This document shows, in pieces, positions 13,636 to 21,576 of a stretch of 32,742 nucleotides of DNA (the stretch's first letter is position 1; each line of letters begins with the position of its first letter). The notes beneath the pieces were generated by a model. That model had not been told where the DNA came from. It saw only the letters and a list, made by a program, of their open reading frames with translations, and searched no databases. The DNA is taken from the NCBI GenBank assembly GCA_029167045.1, contig JARFPK010000025.1:1-32742 (forward strand). The letters run 5' to 3'. This stretch comes from Candidatus Methanocrinis natronophilus. GTDB lineage: Archaea > Halobacteriota > Methanosarcinia > Methanotrichales > Methanotrichaceae. Made by a program: the position numbers and the translations under genes.

Positions 13636-16479
13636 ATGCGAGCGGATGATAATACGAGGAAGATATTAATCTCAATCGCCGAAGCCGCAGTTAACCTATT
13701 CGTTGCTCTTATTCTATTGACTTCGCTCCTGTACTTCATATTGGTTCTATTGTTTGGCGTCGATAGCATAGACGCCCTTAGGGATTTCACCACGGCCTCC
13801 AAAGACATAATGCTATCTCTTCTGATAATCGTCGGCGTCATCCTAATCCTTGCTTTTCTCGCCATGTTCATCAGCAGGTTATCGAAAGATGAAGAAGGTA
13901 TAACCATCCTTCCCTTCGATGTTGCAGCAGTCGAGGACAAGTACAGCGGTAAGGCTGTATCTCATCTCCTAACAGCTGAGTTGCTAAGAATCCATAGAAT
14001 TCACAATGTCAAATATAGGGGAATTAGGCCGATAGAGTCTGAACGAATAAACTTTCCGATTCTGGTCCCTTCCAGTGAAAATCTGACCTACACTATCTCC
14101 CAGATCGGGCCTGTAGCCTTCGGCATGACATCGATCCACCTAGGTCATTTGATGTCCCTTCTGAAAAGGCTCTGGCCCTGGGGAGATCACGGACAAGTGA
14201 TCTCTGGAAGTCTGCAAGTATACAGTTCTATGACAAGTCTGGTTGCCTGCCTTGAACATCAAAATATAAGAGCATGGGAAGTCAGTAAGATCGAAGATAG
14301 CGATCTTTTTGGCGATGAGACCGTTCCCGCACTGGCAAAAGATCTCGCCTTCAAGATGGTCCATGATCTCTCCAATGAGGAGATCACTGCCAAGACCTGG
14401 CAGGGTTTTAAGCATTTTACTGAGGCGTTGGAAGCATATCATCAGTACAATCTGACCAGCAATATGGACCATCTTGAACGAGCCCGCATGGAATGTCTCA
14501 AAGCTGCAGACTCCGAGACAAGTTATGAAATGCTGCTTAAATTGTTGTACAACTTGGGAATAGCATACTTCAATAAAAAAGAGCTGTTCAAAGCGGAAGA
14601 ACTCTTGTTTCAAGCTAACGCAATTAAGCCAGAGGACGATCTGATTTTGTTCGGACTTGGTTCTTTATACGGGTTCCAAAAGCACTATGACAAAGCACTA
14701 AAGTATTTTGAGAAAGCAGCTATGATCAACCCATCAAATTCCGATGTTTGGCTGTTAAAGGGATTTTTCCATATTGGTCTCAAGCAGGATACTAAGGCAT
14801 TAGAATGTATCGACAAGGCGACCAATTTAAACCCAAAATTTGTTGTAGATAGGGATATTTATTATTTTAGAGGCCTCGCCCTTAGCAACTTGAAGCGCTG
14901 GGAAGAGGCAATTGAATCTTTCGAAAAAGCGATCGAAATCGATCCAGAAGATACTACAGCATGGTTCAACAAAGGACTAGCTCTCAGTGACTTAGGCAAA
15001 CTTGTTAAAGCCCTAGAATGTTTCAATGAAGTTATCAAAATAAATCCACAAAAGGGAGAAGCATGGTACAACAAGGGCGTGGCTCTCGACAAATTGGGCC
15101 GGACGGAAGAGGCGATCGAAGCTTACGAAAAAGCGATCGAAATCGATCCAAAATTATCCTTAGCATGGTTCAATAAGGGCGTAGCTCTTGACGAGTTGGG
15201 CCGGACGGAAGAGGCGATCGAAGCTTATGAAAAAGCGATCGAAAACGATCCACAAGATGCTGAAGCATGGTACAACAAGGGCGTGGCTCTCGACAAATTG
15301 GACCGGACGGAAGAGGCGATCAAAGCCTATGAAAAGGCAATCGAATTTGATCAAAAGTTCGTCTCAGCATGGTACAACAAAGGCTTGTCTCTCAACAAGT
15401 TGGACCGGACGGAAGAGGCGATTGAAGCTTACGAAAAAGCGATCGAAATCGATTCACAAAAAACAGAAGCATGGCAAAAAAAAGGTGAAGCTCTTGCTAG
15501 TATTGGTCTGGCACAAGAGGCAGTTATAGCTTGTGAAAAAGCGATAAAAATTAATCCAAAAAATGCAAATGCATGGTTCAATAAGGGCGCAGCTCTAGGT
15601 AACCTAGGGCAACACGACAAAGCCCTCGAATGTTTTAAAGAAGTTACCAAAATAAATCCACATAATAGCATAGCATGGTATAATAAGGGTTTAGCTCTCG
15701 ACAAACTTAGCCGGACGCAAGAAGCAGTTAGAGCTTATGAGATAGCGATCGATCTTGATCTAAATTTAGCATTGGCATGGTCCAACAAAGGTGGAGCTCT
15801 TGTCAATTTAGGTCGAGCCAAAGAAGCAATTGAAGCGTGTGAAAACGCGATCGATCTCGATCCATGTTTAGGCTTAGCATGGTCCAACAAAGGTGGTGCT
15901 CTTGTCAACTTGGGCCGAGCCAAAGAAGCAATTGAAGCGTGTGAAAACGCGATCGATCTCGATCCAAGTTTGGCTTTGGCATGGTCCAACAAAGGTGGAG
16001 CTCTCGCAATCCTTGGACGGGCTGAAGAAGCGTTTGAAGCCTTTGAAAAGGCGATAGCTCTCGATTCTAAATTAGCCTTGGCATGGTCCCATAAGGGTGG
16101 GGCTCTAACAAGACTTGGACAGACACAAGAGGCGATTAAAGCATATGAAACTGCAGCTAAACTCGGAATAAATTCTGCGATGCTTTCCATAGCCATCGCC
16201 CGCCTCTACCGTAAGCTCGGCCGGGAGGCCGATAGCATCGAAGCCTGCAAAGCCGCCAGCGATCTCATCGAGACGGAGAGCGAATACAACCGCGCCTGCT
16301 TCGAGGCGGTCTGCGGCAGCCCCGACGCCGCCCTTGCGCTGCTCAGGACCGCCCTGGAGAAAAAGCAGGCCACGCCGGATTGGGCGCGCCAGGACTCCGA
16401 TTTTGAGTTCATCCGGGACGACCCCCGCTTCGCCGCCCTGCTCGACGAGTTCTCGCCCGGAGCGGAGAAGGGGCCCTAG
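13636..16479 (+). CDS. Membrane-anchored TPR protein with about 16 tetratricopeptide repeats
   Basis: A 947-aa protein. Two hydrophobic helices (about residues 17-40 and 57-80) anchor the N-terminus. A conserved globular region follows (about 85-290, with ITILPFDVAAVEDKYSGKAV, QIGPVAFGMTSIHLG and GQVISGSLQVYSSM) that I cannot assign. Residues about 310-870 are canonical 34-residue TPRs (AWYNKGVALDKLGRTEEAIE type). The C-terminus is a distinct module, RLYRKLGREADSIEACKAAS to DFEFIRDDPRFAALLDEF, shared with the TPR protein at 19515. TPR arrays scaffold protein-protein interactions; the partner is unknown. The central part is clearly more AT-rich than neighbouring housekeeping genes while the last 300 bp are GC-rich, indicating a composite origin. 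The ATG at 13636 precedes the first membrane helix. Confidence 0.85.
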   Translation: MRADDNTRKILISIAEAAVNLFVALILLTSLLYFILVLLFGVDSIDALRDFTTASKDIMLSLLIIVGVILILAFLAMFISRLSKDEEGITILPFDVAAVEDKYSGKAVSHLLTAELLRIHRIHNVKYRGIRPIESERINFPILVPSSENLTYTISQIGPVAFGMTSIHLGHLMSLLKRLWPWGDHGQVISGSLQVYSSMTSLVACLEHQNIRAWEVSKIEDSDLFGDETVPALAKDLAFKMVHDLSNEEITAKTWQGFKHFTEALEAYHQYNLTSNMDHLERARMECLKAADSETSYEMLLKLLYNLGIAYFNKKELFKAEELLFQANAIKPEDDLILFGLGSLYGFQKHYDKALKYFEKAAMINPSNSDVWLLKGFFHIGLKQDTKALECIDKATNLNPKFVVDRDIYYFRGLALSNLKRWEEAIESFEKAIEIDPEDTTAWFNKGLALSDLGKLVKALECFNEVIKINPQKGEAWYNKGVALDKLGRTEEAIEAYEKAIEIDPKLSLAWFNKGVALDELGRTEEAIEAYEKAIENDPQDAEAWYNKGVALDKLDRTEEAIKAYEKAIEFDQKFVSAWYNKGLSLNKLDRTEEAIEAYEKAIEIDSQKTEAWQKKGEALASIGLAQEAVIACEKAIKINPKNANAWFNKGAALGNLGQHDKALECFKEVTKINPHNSIAWYNKGLALDKLSRTQEAVRAYEIAIDLDLNLALAWSNKGGALVNLGRAKEAIEACENAIDLDPCLGLAWSNKGGALVNLGRAKEAIEACENAIDLDPSLALAWSNKGGALAILGRAEEAFEAFEKAIALDSKLALAWSHKGGALTRLGQTQEAIKAYETAAKLGINSAMLSIAIARLYRKLGREADSIEACKAASDLIETESEYNRACFEAVCGSPDAALALLRTALEKKQATPDWARQDSDFEFIRDDPRFAALLDEFSPGAEKGP
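15061..15468 (+). repeat. Four tandem 102-bp TPR-coding units
   Basis: Units begin with GCATGGT(A/T)CAA at 15061, 15163, 15265 and 15367 and are strongly alike at nucleotide level, including the recurring CCGGACGGAAGAGGCGAT. Identity at synonymous positions implies recent duplication or gene conversion inside the TPR gene. Confidence 0.85.
15775..16080 (+). repeat. Second block of 102-bp TPR-coding units
   Basis: Units at 15775, 15877 and 15979 begin GCATGGTCCAACAAAGGTGG. The first two are nearly identical over the full 102 bp, including GAAAACGCGATCGATCTCGA. The sequence type differs from the 15061 block, so the two blocks were homogenised separately. Confidence 0.85.
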
Positions 16480-16495
16480 TGGGGGCCCCGCCGCC
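16172..16495 (+). repeat. 3' TPR-gene cassette, copy 1
   Basis: This segment aligns without gaps to 21001-21324 (constant offset 4829) at high nucleotide identity by eye. It includes the GC-rich C-terminal module, the TAG stop and 16 bases beyond it (GTGGGGGCC then CGCCGCC). Similarity ends abruptly after GCCGCC. Confidence 0.85.
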
Positions 16496-16712
16496 AACCC
16501 GGCGCCGAAGGCGGATAGGCCGCTGAGGCTCAGAGACTCGCATCTTTGGTTGGTCCGACTGGGCGAAGGAGAAAAGAACGGCTTCGCTGGAGCTGTGGCG
16601 AATTGGACGACGGGGCGTTATCATGGTAAATAAGGTAAGGCGAGATTCAAGAATACATCACGCAGAAAATTTAATAAAGAATAACGCAACAAAATAGGAG
16701 ATTGTGGAGAGC
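16480..16712. other. Intergenic region between the TPR gene and the ATPase gene
   Basis: GC-rich for about 140 bp (the tail of the 3' cassette and unassigned sequence), then sharply AT-rich from about 16620. The AT-rich part carries the promoter of the ATPase gene: TTTAATAAAG around 16670-16678, placing transcription start near 16700, and TGGAGA just before the ATG at 16713. Confidence 0.5.
16670..16678 (+). promoter_or_regulatory. TATA box of the ATPase-TPR operon
   Basis: TTTAATAAA is about 38 bp upstream of the ATG at 16713, predicting a short leader of about 13 nt that contains GGAG. Confidence 0.55.
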
Positions 16713-16873
16713 ATGAAAGCAAAATCCCTCTCAGAGGTTTACGACATATTCGACCCTCAAGAGGCGCTGATCGGAGAGACGCTCAAAGAATATTACGTGA
16801 GGAGAGATAGTCCGATAGATAGGCATGCCAATGCTCTCCGGTCTAGCAGAAGGCCTCTTAAGTACCTTTTCGT
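16713..16873 (+). pseudogene. 5' part of P-loop ATPase gene, interrupted by insertion sequence
   Basis: This encodes the first 53 residues of the ATPase (MKAKSLSEVYDIFDPQEAL to RRPLKYLFV). The natural reading continues at 18502 as GSRGNGKSTELNRLSELL. Joining 16713-16873 to 18502-19552 gives an uninterrupted frame of 1212 nt (403 aa plus stop), with the Walker A motif recreated across the join. In its present form the frame enters the insertion sequence and stops at 16910. The ATG at 16713 is preferred over the in-frame GTG at 16704 because of the TGGAGA placed before it. Confidence 0.9.
16866..16873 (+). repeat. Target-site duplication, left copy (CTTTTCGT)
   Basis: A perfect 8-bp direct repeat with 18494-18501 immediately outside the inverted repeats of the insertion sequence. 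It encodes the L-F-V of the ATPase just before the Walker A glycine. Confidence 0.93.
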
Positions 16874-18493
16874 GGCACAATCTAAAAATCAAGTGATTTC
16901 GCGTTTTTGAAAATATACCGCTACTTTACTTTAACTCTCTATTTCTAAGGTCTTATCGAACCTGAGCAAGTACAATATTATTCCAGAATAAGTTGTTCAA
17001 TATAACAATATAATATCTTTTATTAAATATTGTGGGGACAGCGTCGGCTATAAGTTAATCATAATACTATTTTTATTAAAATAGCTTTAACCAGGATCGT
17101 GGAAAGGGGCAAACATGAATAGAGCTTCGAACAACGTTATGCCAGGCTTTCCGAATATTCCAGCTCTCTTCAAGGCGGAGAGCTTCATTTGATCTTCTAT
17201 TCCTGGAGTATGTAGCTGCTTTTTCCTGTGAGTTTTAAGGCTTGTAGAATAATAATTTTCTATGGCGTTGTTAGTAGCAGGGGCACCATCAACGAAATAA
17301 AATGCTGTGAGGTTAGGCCATAGCTTTTCGATTCTCCTCAACCTTTTCCTCACAGCTATCTCGAAAGATTCTATTCTATCGACCAAATTATGGAAATTTT
17401 TTAACGCATCATGATAGGGTCTCTGTTCCAAATTTTGGCCTTTTCTTCTGCGTTTGAGTTTAAGGGTATGGACGAAATTTGTAAATTGCCGCTTTGCCCC
17501 TCGAAACCATTGATTATATTTTTCCTTGTCACAGACCTTCATAACCTGTTCTTCATCCGCCAAGCGCTTGAGAAATTCAATCTCAAGGTCACGATTGTAG
17601 AAAATATTCAGCATTTCATATTTAGTCAATTCCTGTTCGATTGTTGTGTTCTTGGGAAAATCGAGAACTATAAGCTGGTTCAAGTGAAACAAGCAGAGTT
17701 GATGGGTCGCTTTGTTGCCGAAAATTTCTTCAATTATACCCTCATATCCCCTGTATAAGTCGGTCACGATGAATATCGGTTTATCTGTGTCTAGATGTTC
17801 CTTAAAAAATTTTATTATAGTTTCGCGGTCTTTCGAGTCTGAGAGTTTTTCTGCAATCACTTGGTTCGTTAAAGCGTCAAGAAGGGTTAACCGGTACTTC
17901 TGGTTCCTACCAGCCTTAGGATGCTGTTCATCGTAATGGACGACGCGAATATCTGCTGACTCGAATAACTTTGATCTGTCCAAAGCTTGCCTTACCATAT
18001 TACGTATCGTATCCTTATCGCGGGGGATCAGGAAATTGAGTGTTGATTCGATTCCTTCATATGATACATGATGAAATCTCAATAGCTGGCAGATTTCTGA
18101 GAGAATATCGAATAGCTGTCCAGTCAGATCATCCCAAAAGCCGCTGTCCTCGGAGACGTTTTTCCGGCAAGCAGGGCAGAGATATCTACCTACTTTAACC
18201 GTTCCGAGGTGCTCTTTGCATCGATGGTTGAAGCCGTTGTGAACCATTTGTGTACTGCAGTCGGGGCAAAGCGGCGGTGAAGCTTTACGAAATACTCCCT
18301 TTGCAGTAAACTCATAGTCGTCGGGATACGCACCAAGGATACGGTAGAGAATTTCGCGATACGGAAAATTTATCAAGTTTAAGTGTATCTGGGTCATTGG
18401 AGGATCACACTGGGTAGTTCTCCTCAAAGGTTAATAACTTTTGGGAGAATCTATCCAGCCTCCAACTTCATCACTGGAAAAATAGATTGTGCC
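16874..18493 (-). mobile_element. Complete insertion sequence, 1620 bp, with 8-bp target duplication
   Basis: The left end starts GGCACAATCTAAAAATCAAG and the right end, read inward, starts GGCACAATCTATTTTTCCAG. The first 11 bases are identical, and AGTGA recurs after a short mismatched stretch, giving imperfect terminal inverted repeats of about 23 bp. The element is flanked by CTTTTCGT on both sides and contains a single transposase gene in reverse orientation. Base composition is much more AT-rich than the host genes. An 8-bp duplication and a zinc-ribbon DDE transposase resemble the ISL3 architecture, but the family is not firmly assigned. Intact ends and a perfect duplication suggest a recent insertion. 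Confidence 0.93.
17087..18397 (-). CDS. DDE transposase with N-terminal zinc ribbon
   Basis: A 436-aa transposase starting MTQIHLNLINFPYREIL. Residues about 45-85 carry CxxC pairs (CPDCSTQMVHNG and LCPACRKNV) forming a zinc ribbon. The catalytic core has VVHYDEQHPKAG (first Asp), FIVTDLYRGYEG (second Asp) and NNAIENYYSTSLKTHRKKQL (Glu). It is uninterrupted and probably active. The frame can be extended to a TTG at 18427, but the ATG at 18397 fits the conserved start better. It lies antisense to the ATPase gene it has disrupted, with about 210 bp of AT-rich non-coding sequence between its stop and the left end of the element. Confidence 0.9.
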   Translation of the reverse strand: MTQIHLNLINFPYREILYRILGAYPDDYEFTAKGVFRKASPPLCPDCSTQMVHNGFNHRCKEHLGTVKVGRYLCPACRKNVSEDSGFWDDLTGQLFDILSEICQLLRFHHVSYEGIESTLNFLIPRDKDTIRNMVRQALDRSKLFESADIRVVHYDEQHPKAGRNQKYRLTLLDALTNQVIAEKLSDSKDRETIIKFFKEHLDTDKPIFIVTDLYRGYEGIIEEIFGNKATHQLCLFHLNQLIVLDFPKNTTIEQELTKYEMLNIFYNRDLEIEFLKRLADEEQVMKVCDKEKYNQWFRGAKRQFTNFVHTLKLKRRRKGQNLEQRPYHDALKNFHNLVDRIESFEIAVRKRLRRIEKLWPNLTAFYFVDGAPATNNAIENYYSTSLKTHRKKQLHTPGIEDQMKLSALKRAGIFGKPGITLFEALFMFAPFHDPG

Positions 18494-19552
18494 CTTTTCG
18501 TGGGAAGCAGGGGAAACGGCAAAAGCACCGAGCTTAACAGGCTATCTGAGCTTTTAGAAGATCATCTCCTCATAGTGCCATTTTCAATCAGAGACAAGCT
18601 AAATTTATATGATATTGAATATTCAGACATTTTACTCATCGTCGCTGCAGAGATTTATAAAAATGTGTCTGAATATGTCCGATTTAGTGATGAATTGAGC
18701 AAATATCTCGATACATGGTATGAAAAAGTTATCGAAAATGAGAGAAGCTTAGGTTTGAGCGGAGAGGTCAAGACGGGATTCTCTGCGTTTGTCCTGAACG
18801 TCACAGGGAAGATGAAGACGGAAGCATCCACCAGAGAGGTTACCCGGAAGGTCATACAGCCACAGCTCAGCGATCTTATATATGCAGTGAATAAGATAAT
18901 AATCGAGGCTGAAGAGAAACTCGATAAGAACATCCTCGTCATAATCGACGACCTCGATAAGGTGAATCTGGAGAAGGGAGAAGAGCTGTTCTACAAGCAT
19001 GGTGCTGAGCTGACGTCGCCGATCTGCAGGATTATCTACACAATCCCTCAGCCTCTGCTATTCTCCAATAAGATAAGACAGATCGTACTTCAGTATTTTG
19101 ATGGTCGTATAGACCTTGGCAATATAAATATCTATAATAGGAACGGTCAGCTGGATCTCGGTGGCTGCGATCTGATGAAGCAGGTCGCGCTGAAGAGGAT
19201 GGACGAGTCTTTGATATCAAAAGATGCTCTGAACCTGGCCGTCAAGTACTCTGCTGGAGTTATGACGGAGTTTATACGGATAATAAGATCGGCGGGGAAT
19301 ATTGCAGATACCGATAACAGAGGCAGAATAGACGTGCCGGATGTAGAGCAAGCCATCGCGGATACCAAGAACGATTATATCAGGATTCTCAATCCTCAGG
19401 ACATAGAAATTTTAAAAAATGTGATGAAAACGAAAGGCAAAGTTGGCGGAGAAAAATTCCAGGATCTGCTCTTCAGCCTTGCGATACTCGAATACTCGAA
19501 CGGTGAGGCCTGGTATGACATCCACCCTGCCATCAAGAGAATTATTAAATGA
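18383..19552 (+). CDS. 3' part of P-loop ATPase, re-started inside the insertion sequence
   Basis: From 18502 onward this is the bulk of the interrupted ATPase: Walker A GSRGNGKST, a Walker B-like NILVIIDDLDKVNLEKGEE, a sensor-like RIIYTIPQPLLFSN, and a helical C-terminal region (DVEQAIADTKNDYIRI). It resembles STAND/AAA-type regulatory ATPases but I cannot name the family. The reading frame is open upstream through the right inverted repeat to a GTG at 18383, adding about 37 IS-derived residues before LFVGSRGNGKST, so a protein with an intact P-loop could still be made if transcribed from the element. It lacks the native first 50 residues. Its last 38 bp overlap the TPR gene. Confidence 0.7.
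   Translation: MYLGHWRITLGSSPQRLITFGRIYPASNFITGKIDCALFVGSRGNGKSTELNRLSELLEDHLLIVPFSIRDKLNLYDIEYSDILLIVAAEIYKNVSEYVRFSDELSKYLDTWYEKVIENERSLGLSGEVKTGFSAFVLNVTGKMKTEASTREVTRKVIQPQLSDLIYAVNKIIIEAEEKLDKNILVIIDDLDKVNLEKGEELFYKHGAELTSPICRIIYTIPQPLLFSNKIRQIVLQYFDGRIDLGNINIYNRNGQLDLGGCDLMKQVALKRMDESLISKDALNLAVKYSAGVMTEFIRIIRSAGNIADTDNRGRIDVPDVEQAIADTKNDYIRILNPQDIEILKNVMKTKGKVGGEKFQDLLFSLAILEYSNGEAWYDIHPAIKRIIK
18494..18501 (+). repeat. Target-site duplication, right copy (CTTTTCGT)
   Basis: Second perfect copy of the 8-bp duplication, directly followed by GGAAGCAGGGGAAACGGC, the natural continuation of the ATPase gene. Confidence 0.93.
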
Positions 19553-21308
19553 GCTGAAGCTGGCAAAGAGCAAGAATAGCTTGATCTTTGCCATCACGGA
19601 AGATCGAGACGGGTTAAGTCAGCTTCTAAAATCGAATAATTTTGACGTACGTTTGATTGACCTCAGAGACAACGGCAATTTGCTCCAAATGCTGGTTGAT
19701 TGGAAAGACACACCCGATAACGCGGTTTATCTGATTTATGGTATCTCCAGTCAATTTCCTTCGGTTCTGGGCTACTTGAATTTACATCGAGACATCTTAA
19801 GTCAAATCAAGAGACCCGTTTTAATGGCAGTAAGCGAATACGAGATAAGAGAGATACAGAAACACGCTCCGGACTTGTATCGATATAGGAGCAGGACTTA
19901 CAATTTCAAAGCGAAAAGGGATATTGGGATTAAACCGAGTTTCTCTGAGCCAAAATCCATTTATTATAAATTGCCAATCTTTGAAGAGAAAATAGATGTC
20001 GATGCCATAAGAGAGAGGATAAAGCTAGATGAGTATATGCTTGGAACTGTAAAAGATGAATATAAAAAAGCGGAATTATATATGGATCTTGCTATTTCTT
20101 ATTTTAAGTTGGACGATTTCGATAAAGGTGATGATTTCTCAAGAAAATCAATGAATATAAGAAGCCAATTAAATGACGAAAAGGGAATTCTATTAAATTA
20201 CCGCAGACTTATTGTTGTTTTTTTGTTTAAAAACAAGTATGAAAGAGTTATAGAGCTATCTAGCCTTTTATTAAAGTCAGATCCAACTTCAGCTTCGACT
20301 TACCATTTTCGAGGCATCGCTTATGGCAGGCTAGGTCTATTGGAGAATGCCCTTGAATGCTATGAGAAGGCGCTCGAACTGAATCCGAATAATGCCTTCG
20401 TTTGGTTCGGGAAGGGTCTGATCCTCAGTAAGTTAGGACGTTGGGAAGAGGCCCTGAAACTTTCTGATAAAGCAATCGAATTCAATCCGAAGAATGCCGA
20501 CTTTTGGAGCTACAAAGGGGTGGTTCTAGGCGCGTTGGACCGTTGGGAAGAGGCGCTCGAATATTTTGAGAAAGGGCTCCAACTCAGTCCGCATAACGCC
20601 GACGTTTGGGCTGACAAGGGCATTGCTCTCGAAAGCTTGGGGCGTTCGGATGAGGCGCTCGAATATTTCGAGAAAGCGCTCGAACTCGATCCGAAGAATG
20701 CCGACTTTTGGAGCTACAAGAGGATTTCTCTCGGCAATGTTGGGCGTTGGGAAGAGGCCCTGAAACTTTCTAATAAAGCAATAGAAATCAATCAGAAGAA
20801 TGCCAACGCTTGGTACGGAAAGGGTGTTGCACTAGGCAATCTGGGGCATCACGAATATGCTCTCGAAGCTTTCGAGGAGGTGCTCGAACTCGACCCACAA
20901 AACGCAAACGCATGGCATGACAAGGGCGTCGCCCTCAGCAATTTGGGTCGTCACGAAGAGGCTCTCGAACCTTTTGAGAAGGCGGTCGAACTCGGCAAGG
21001 AATCTGCGACACTTTACGTTTCCCTCGCCCGCCTCTACCGCAAGCTCGGCCGGGAGGCCGATAGCATCGAAGCCTGCAAATCCGCCCGCGATCTTATCGA
21101 GAATGAGAGCGAATATAGCCGCGCCTGCTTCGAGGCGGTCTGCGGGAGCCCCGCCGCCGCCCTTGAGCTGCTCAGAACAGCCCTGGAGAAGAAGGAGCAG
21201 ACCGCGGATTGGGCGCGCCGGGACCCCGATTTTGAGTTCATCCGGGACGACCCCCGCTTCGCCGCCCTGCTCGACGAGTTCTCTGCTGGCGGGGAGATGG
21301 GGCCGTAG
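19515..21308 (+). CDS. TPR protein with conserved N-terminal domain, partner of the ATPase
   Basis: A 597-aa cytosolic protein. Residues about 1-130 form a compact domain (NSLIFAITEDRDGLSQLL, NAVYLIYGISSQFP, LNLHRDILSQIKRPVLMAVS, HAPDLYRYRSRTYNF). The LNxxRDxLxxxxRPxxLxxxxxxxxxxxxxAPDxxxxRSxxxxF pattern recurs in TPR proteins paired with signalling ATPases in many prokaryotes. Residues about 175-510 contain eight or more TPRs. The C-terminus carries the module shared with the protein at 13636. The start is the ATG at 19515 behind GGTGAGG, overlapping the ATPase by 38 bp, so the two were made as a coupled pair. Function is unknown; a sensor or effector role with the ATPase in signalling or defence is inferred. 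Confidence 0.8.
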   Translation: MTSTLPSRELLNELKLAKSKNSLIFAITEDRDGLSQLLKSNNFDVRLIDLRDNGNLLQMLVDWKDTPDNAVYLIYGISSQFPSVLGYLNLHRDILSQIKRPVLMAVSEYEIREIQKHAPDLYRYRSRTYNFKAKRDIGIKPSFSEPKSIYYKLPIFEEKIDVDAIRERIKLDEYMLGTVKDEYKKAELYMDLAISYFKLDDFDKGDDFSRKSMNIRSQLNDEKGILLNYRRLIVVFLFKNKYERVIELSSLLLKSDPTSASTYHFRGIAYGRLGLLENALECYEKALELNPNNAFVWFGKGLILSKLGRWEEALKLSDKAIEFNPKNADFWSYKGVVLGALDRWEEALEYFEKGLQLSPHNADVWADKGIALESLGRSDEALEYFEKALELDPKNADFWSYKRISLGNVGRWEEALKLSNKAIEINQKNANAWYGKGVALGNLGHHEYALEAFEEVLELDPQNANAWHDKGVALSNLGRHEEALEPFEKAVELGKESATLYVSLARLYRKLGREADSIEACKSARDLIENESEYSRACFEAVCGSPAAALELLRTALEKKEQTADWARRDPDFEFIRDDPRFAALLDEFSAGGEMGP

Positions 21309-21324
21309 TGGGGGCCGCGCCGCC
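21001..21324 (+). repeat. 3' TPR-gene cassette, copy 2
   Basis: Partner of 16172-16495, collinear without insertions or deletions and including the stop codon and 16 bases after it. Composition is GC-rich in contrast to the AT-rich TPR coding sequence before it. Confidence 0.85.
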
Positions 21325-21522
21325 CGGAAACGCTATGCATCGGCGCAGTCCTGCAATCCGCAGCAATTCGCAACCTTGCGAGCCGGTAAGAAGAAGCCAG
21401 CCTGGAGGGCGATCGCCGGGGCTGTGGCGATAAGTAAGCCTCAGATCGAAGAGATTGATATAGAAACTTGAAATAAAGAGCAGAGATAAAAAATTGAAGC
21501 TCTGAAAAATATGGTGGTTGGT

Positions 21523-21546
21523 GGGCCCCGAACAACCGGGGGGCCC
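21523..21546 (-). terminator. Candidate hairpin terminator for the 2TM gene
   Basis: GGGCCCC and GGGGCCC form a 7-bp GC stem around a loop of about 10 nt, between the convergent TPR and 2TM genes. On the minus strand it is followed by T-rich tracts (ATATTTTTC, then AATTTTTTATC), compatible with archaeal T-tract termination. Confidence 0.4.
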
Positions 21547-21576
21547 TCAAAAAGGCTGCGGATTTCTTCGCGAGGA

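Noticed and set aside
15061-16182. Regular 102-bp tandem repeats considered as a CRISPR-like or satellite array
   Set aside because: The repeats are coding, in frame, contiguous without spacers, and translate into canonical 34-residue TPRs.
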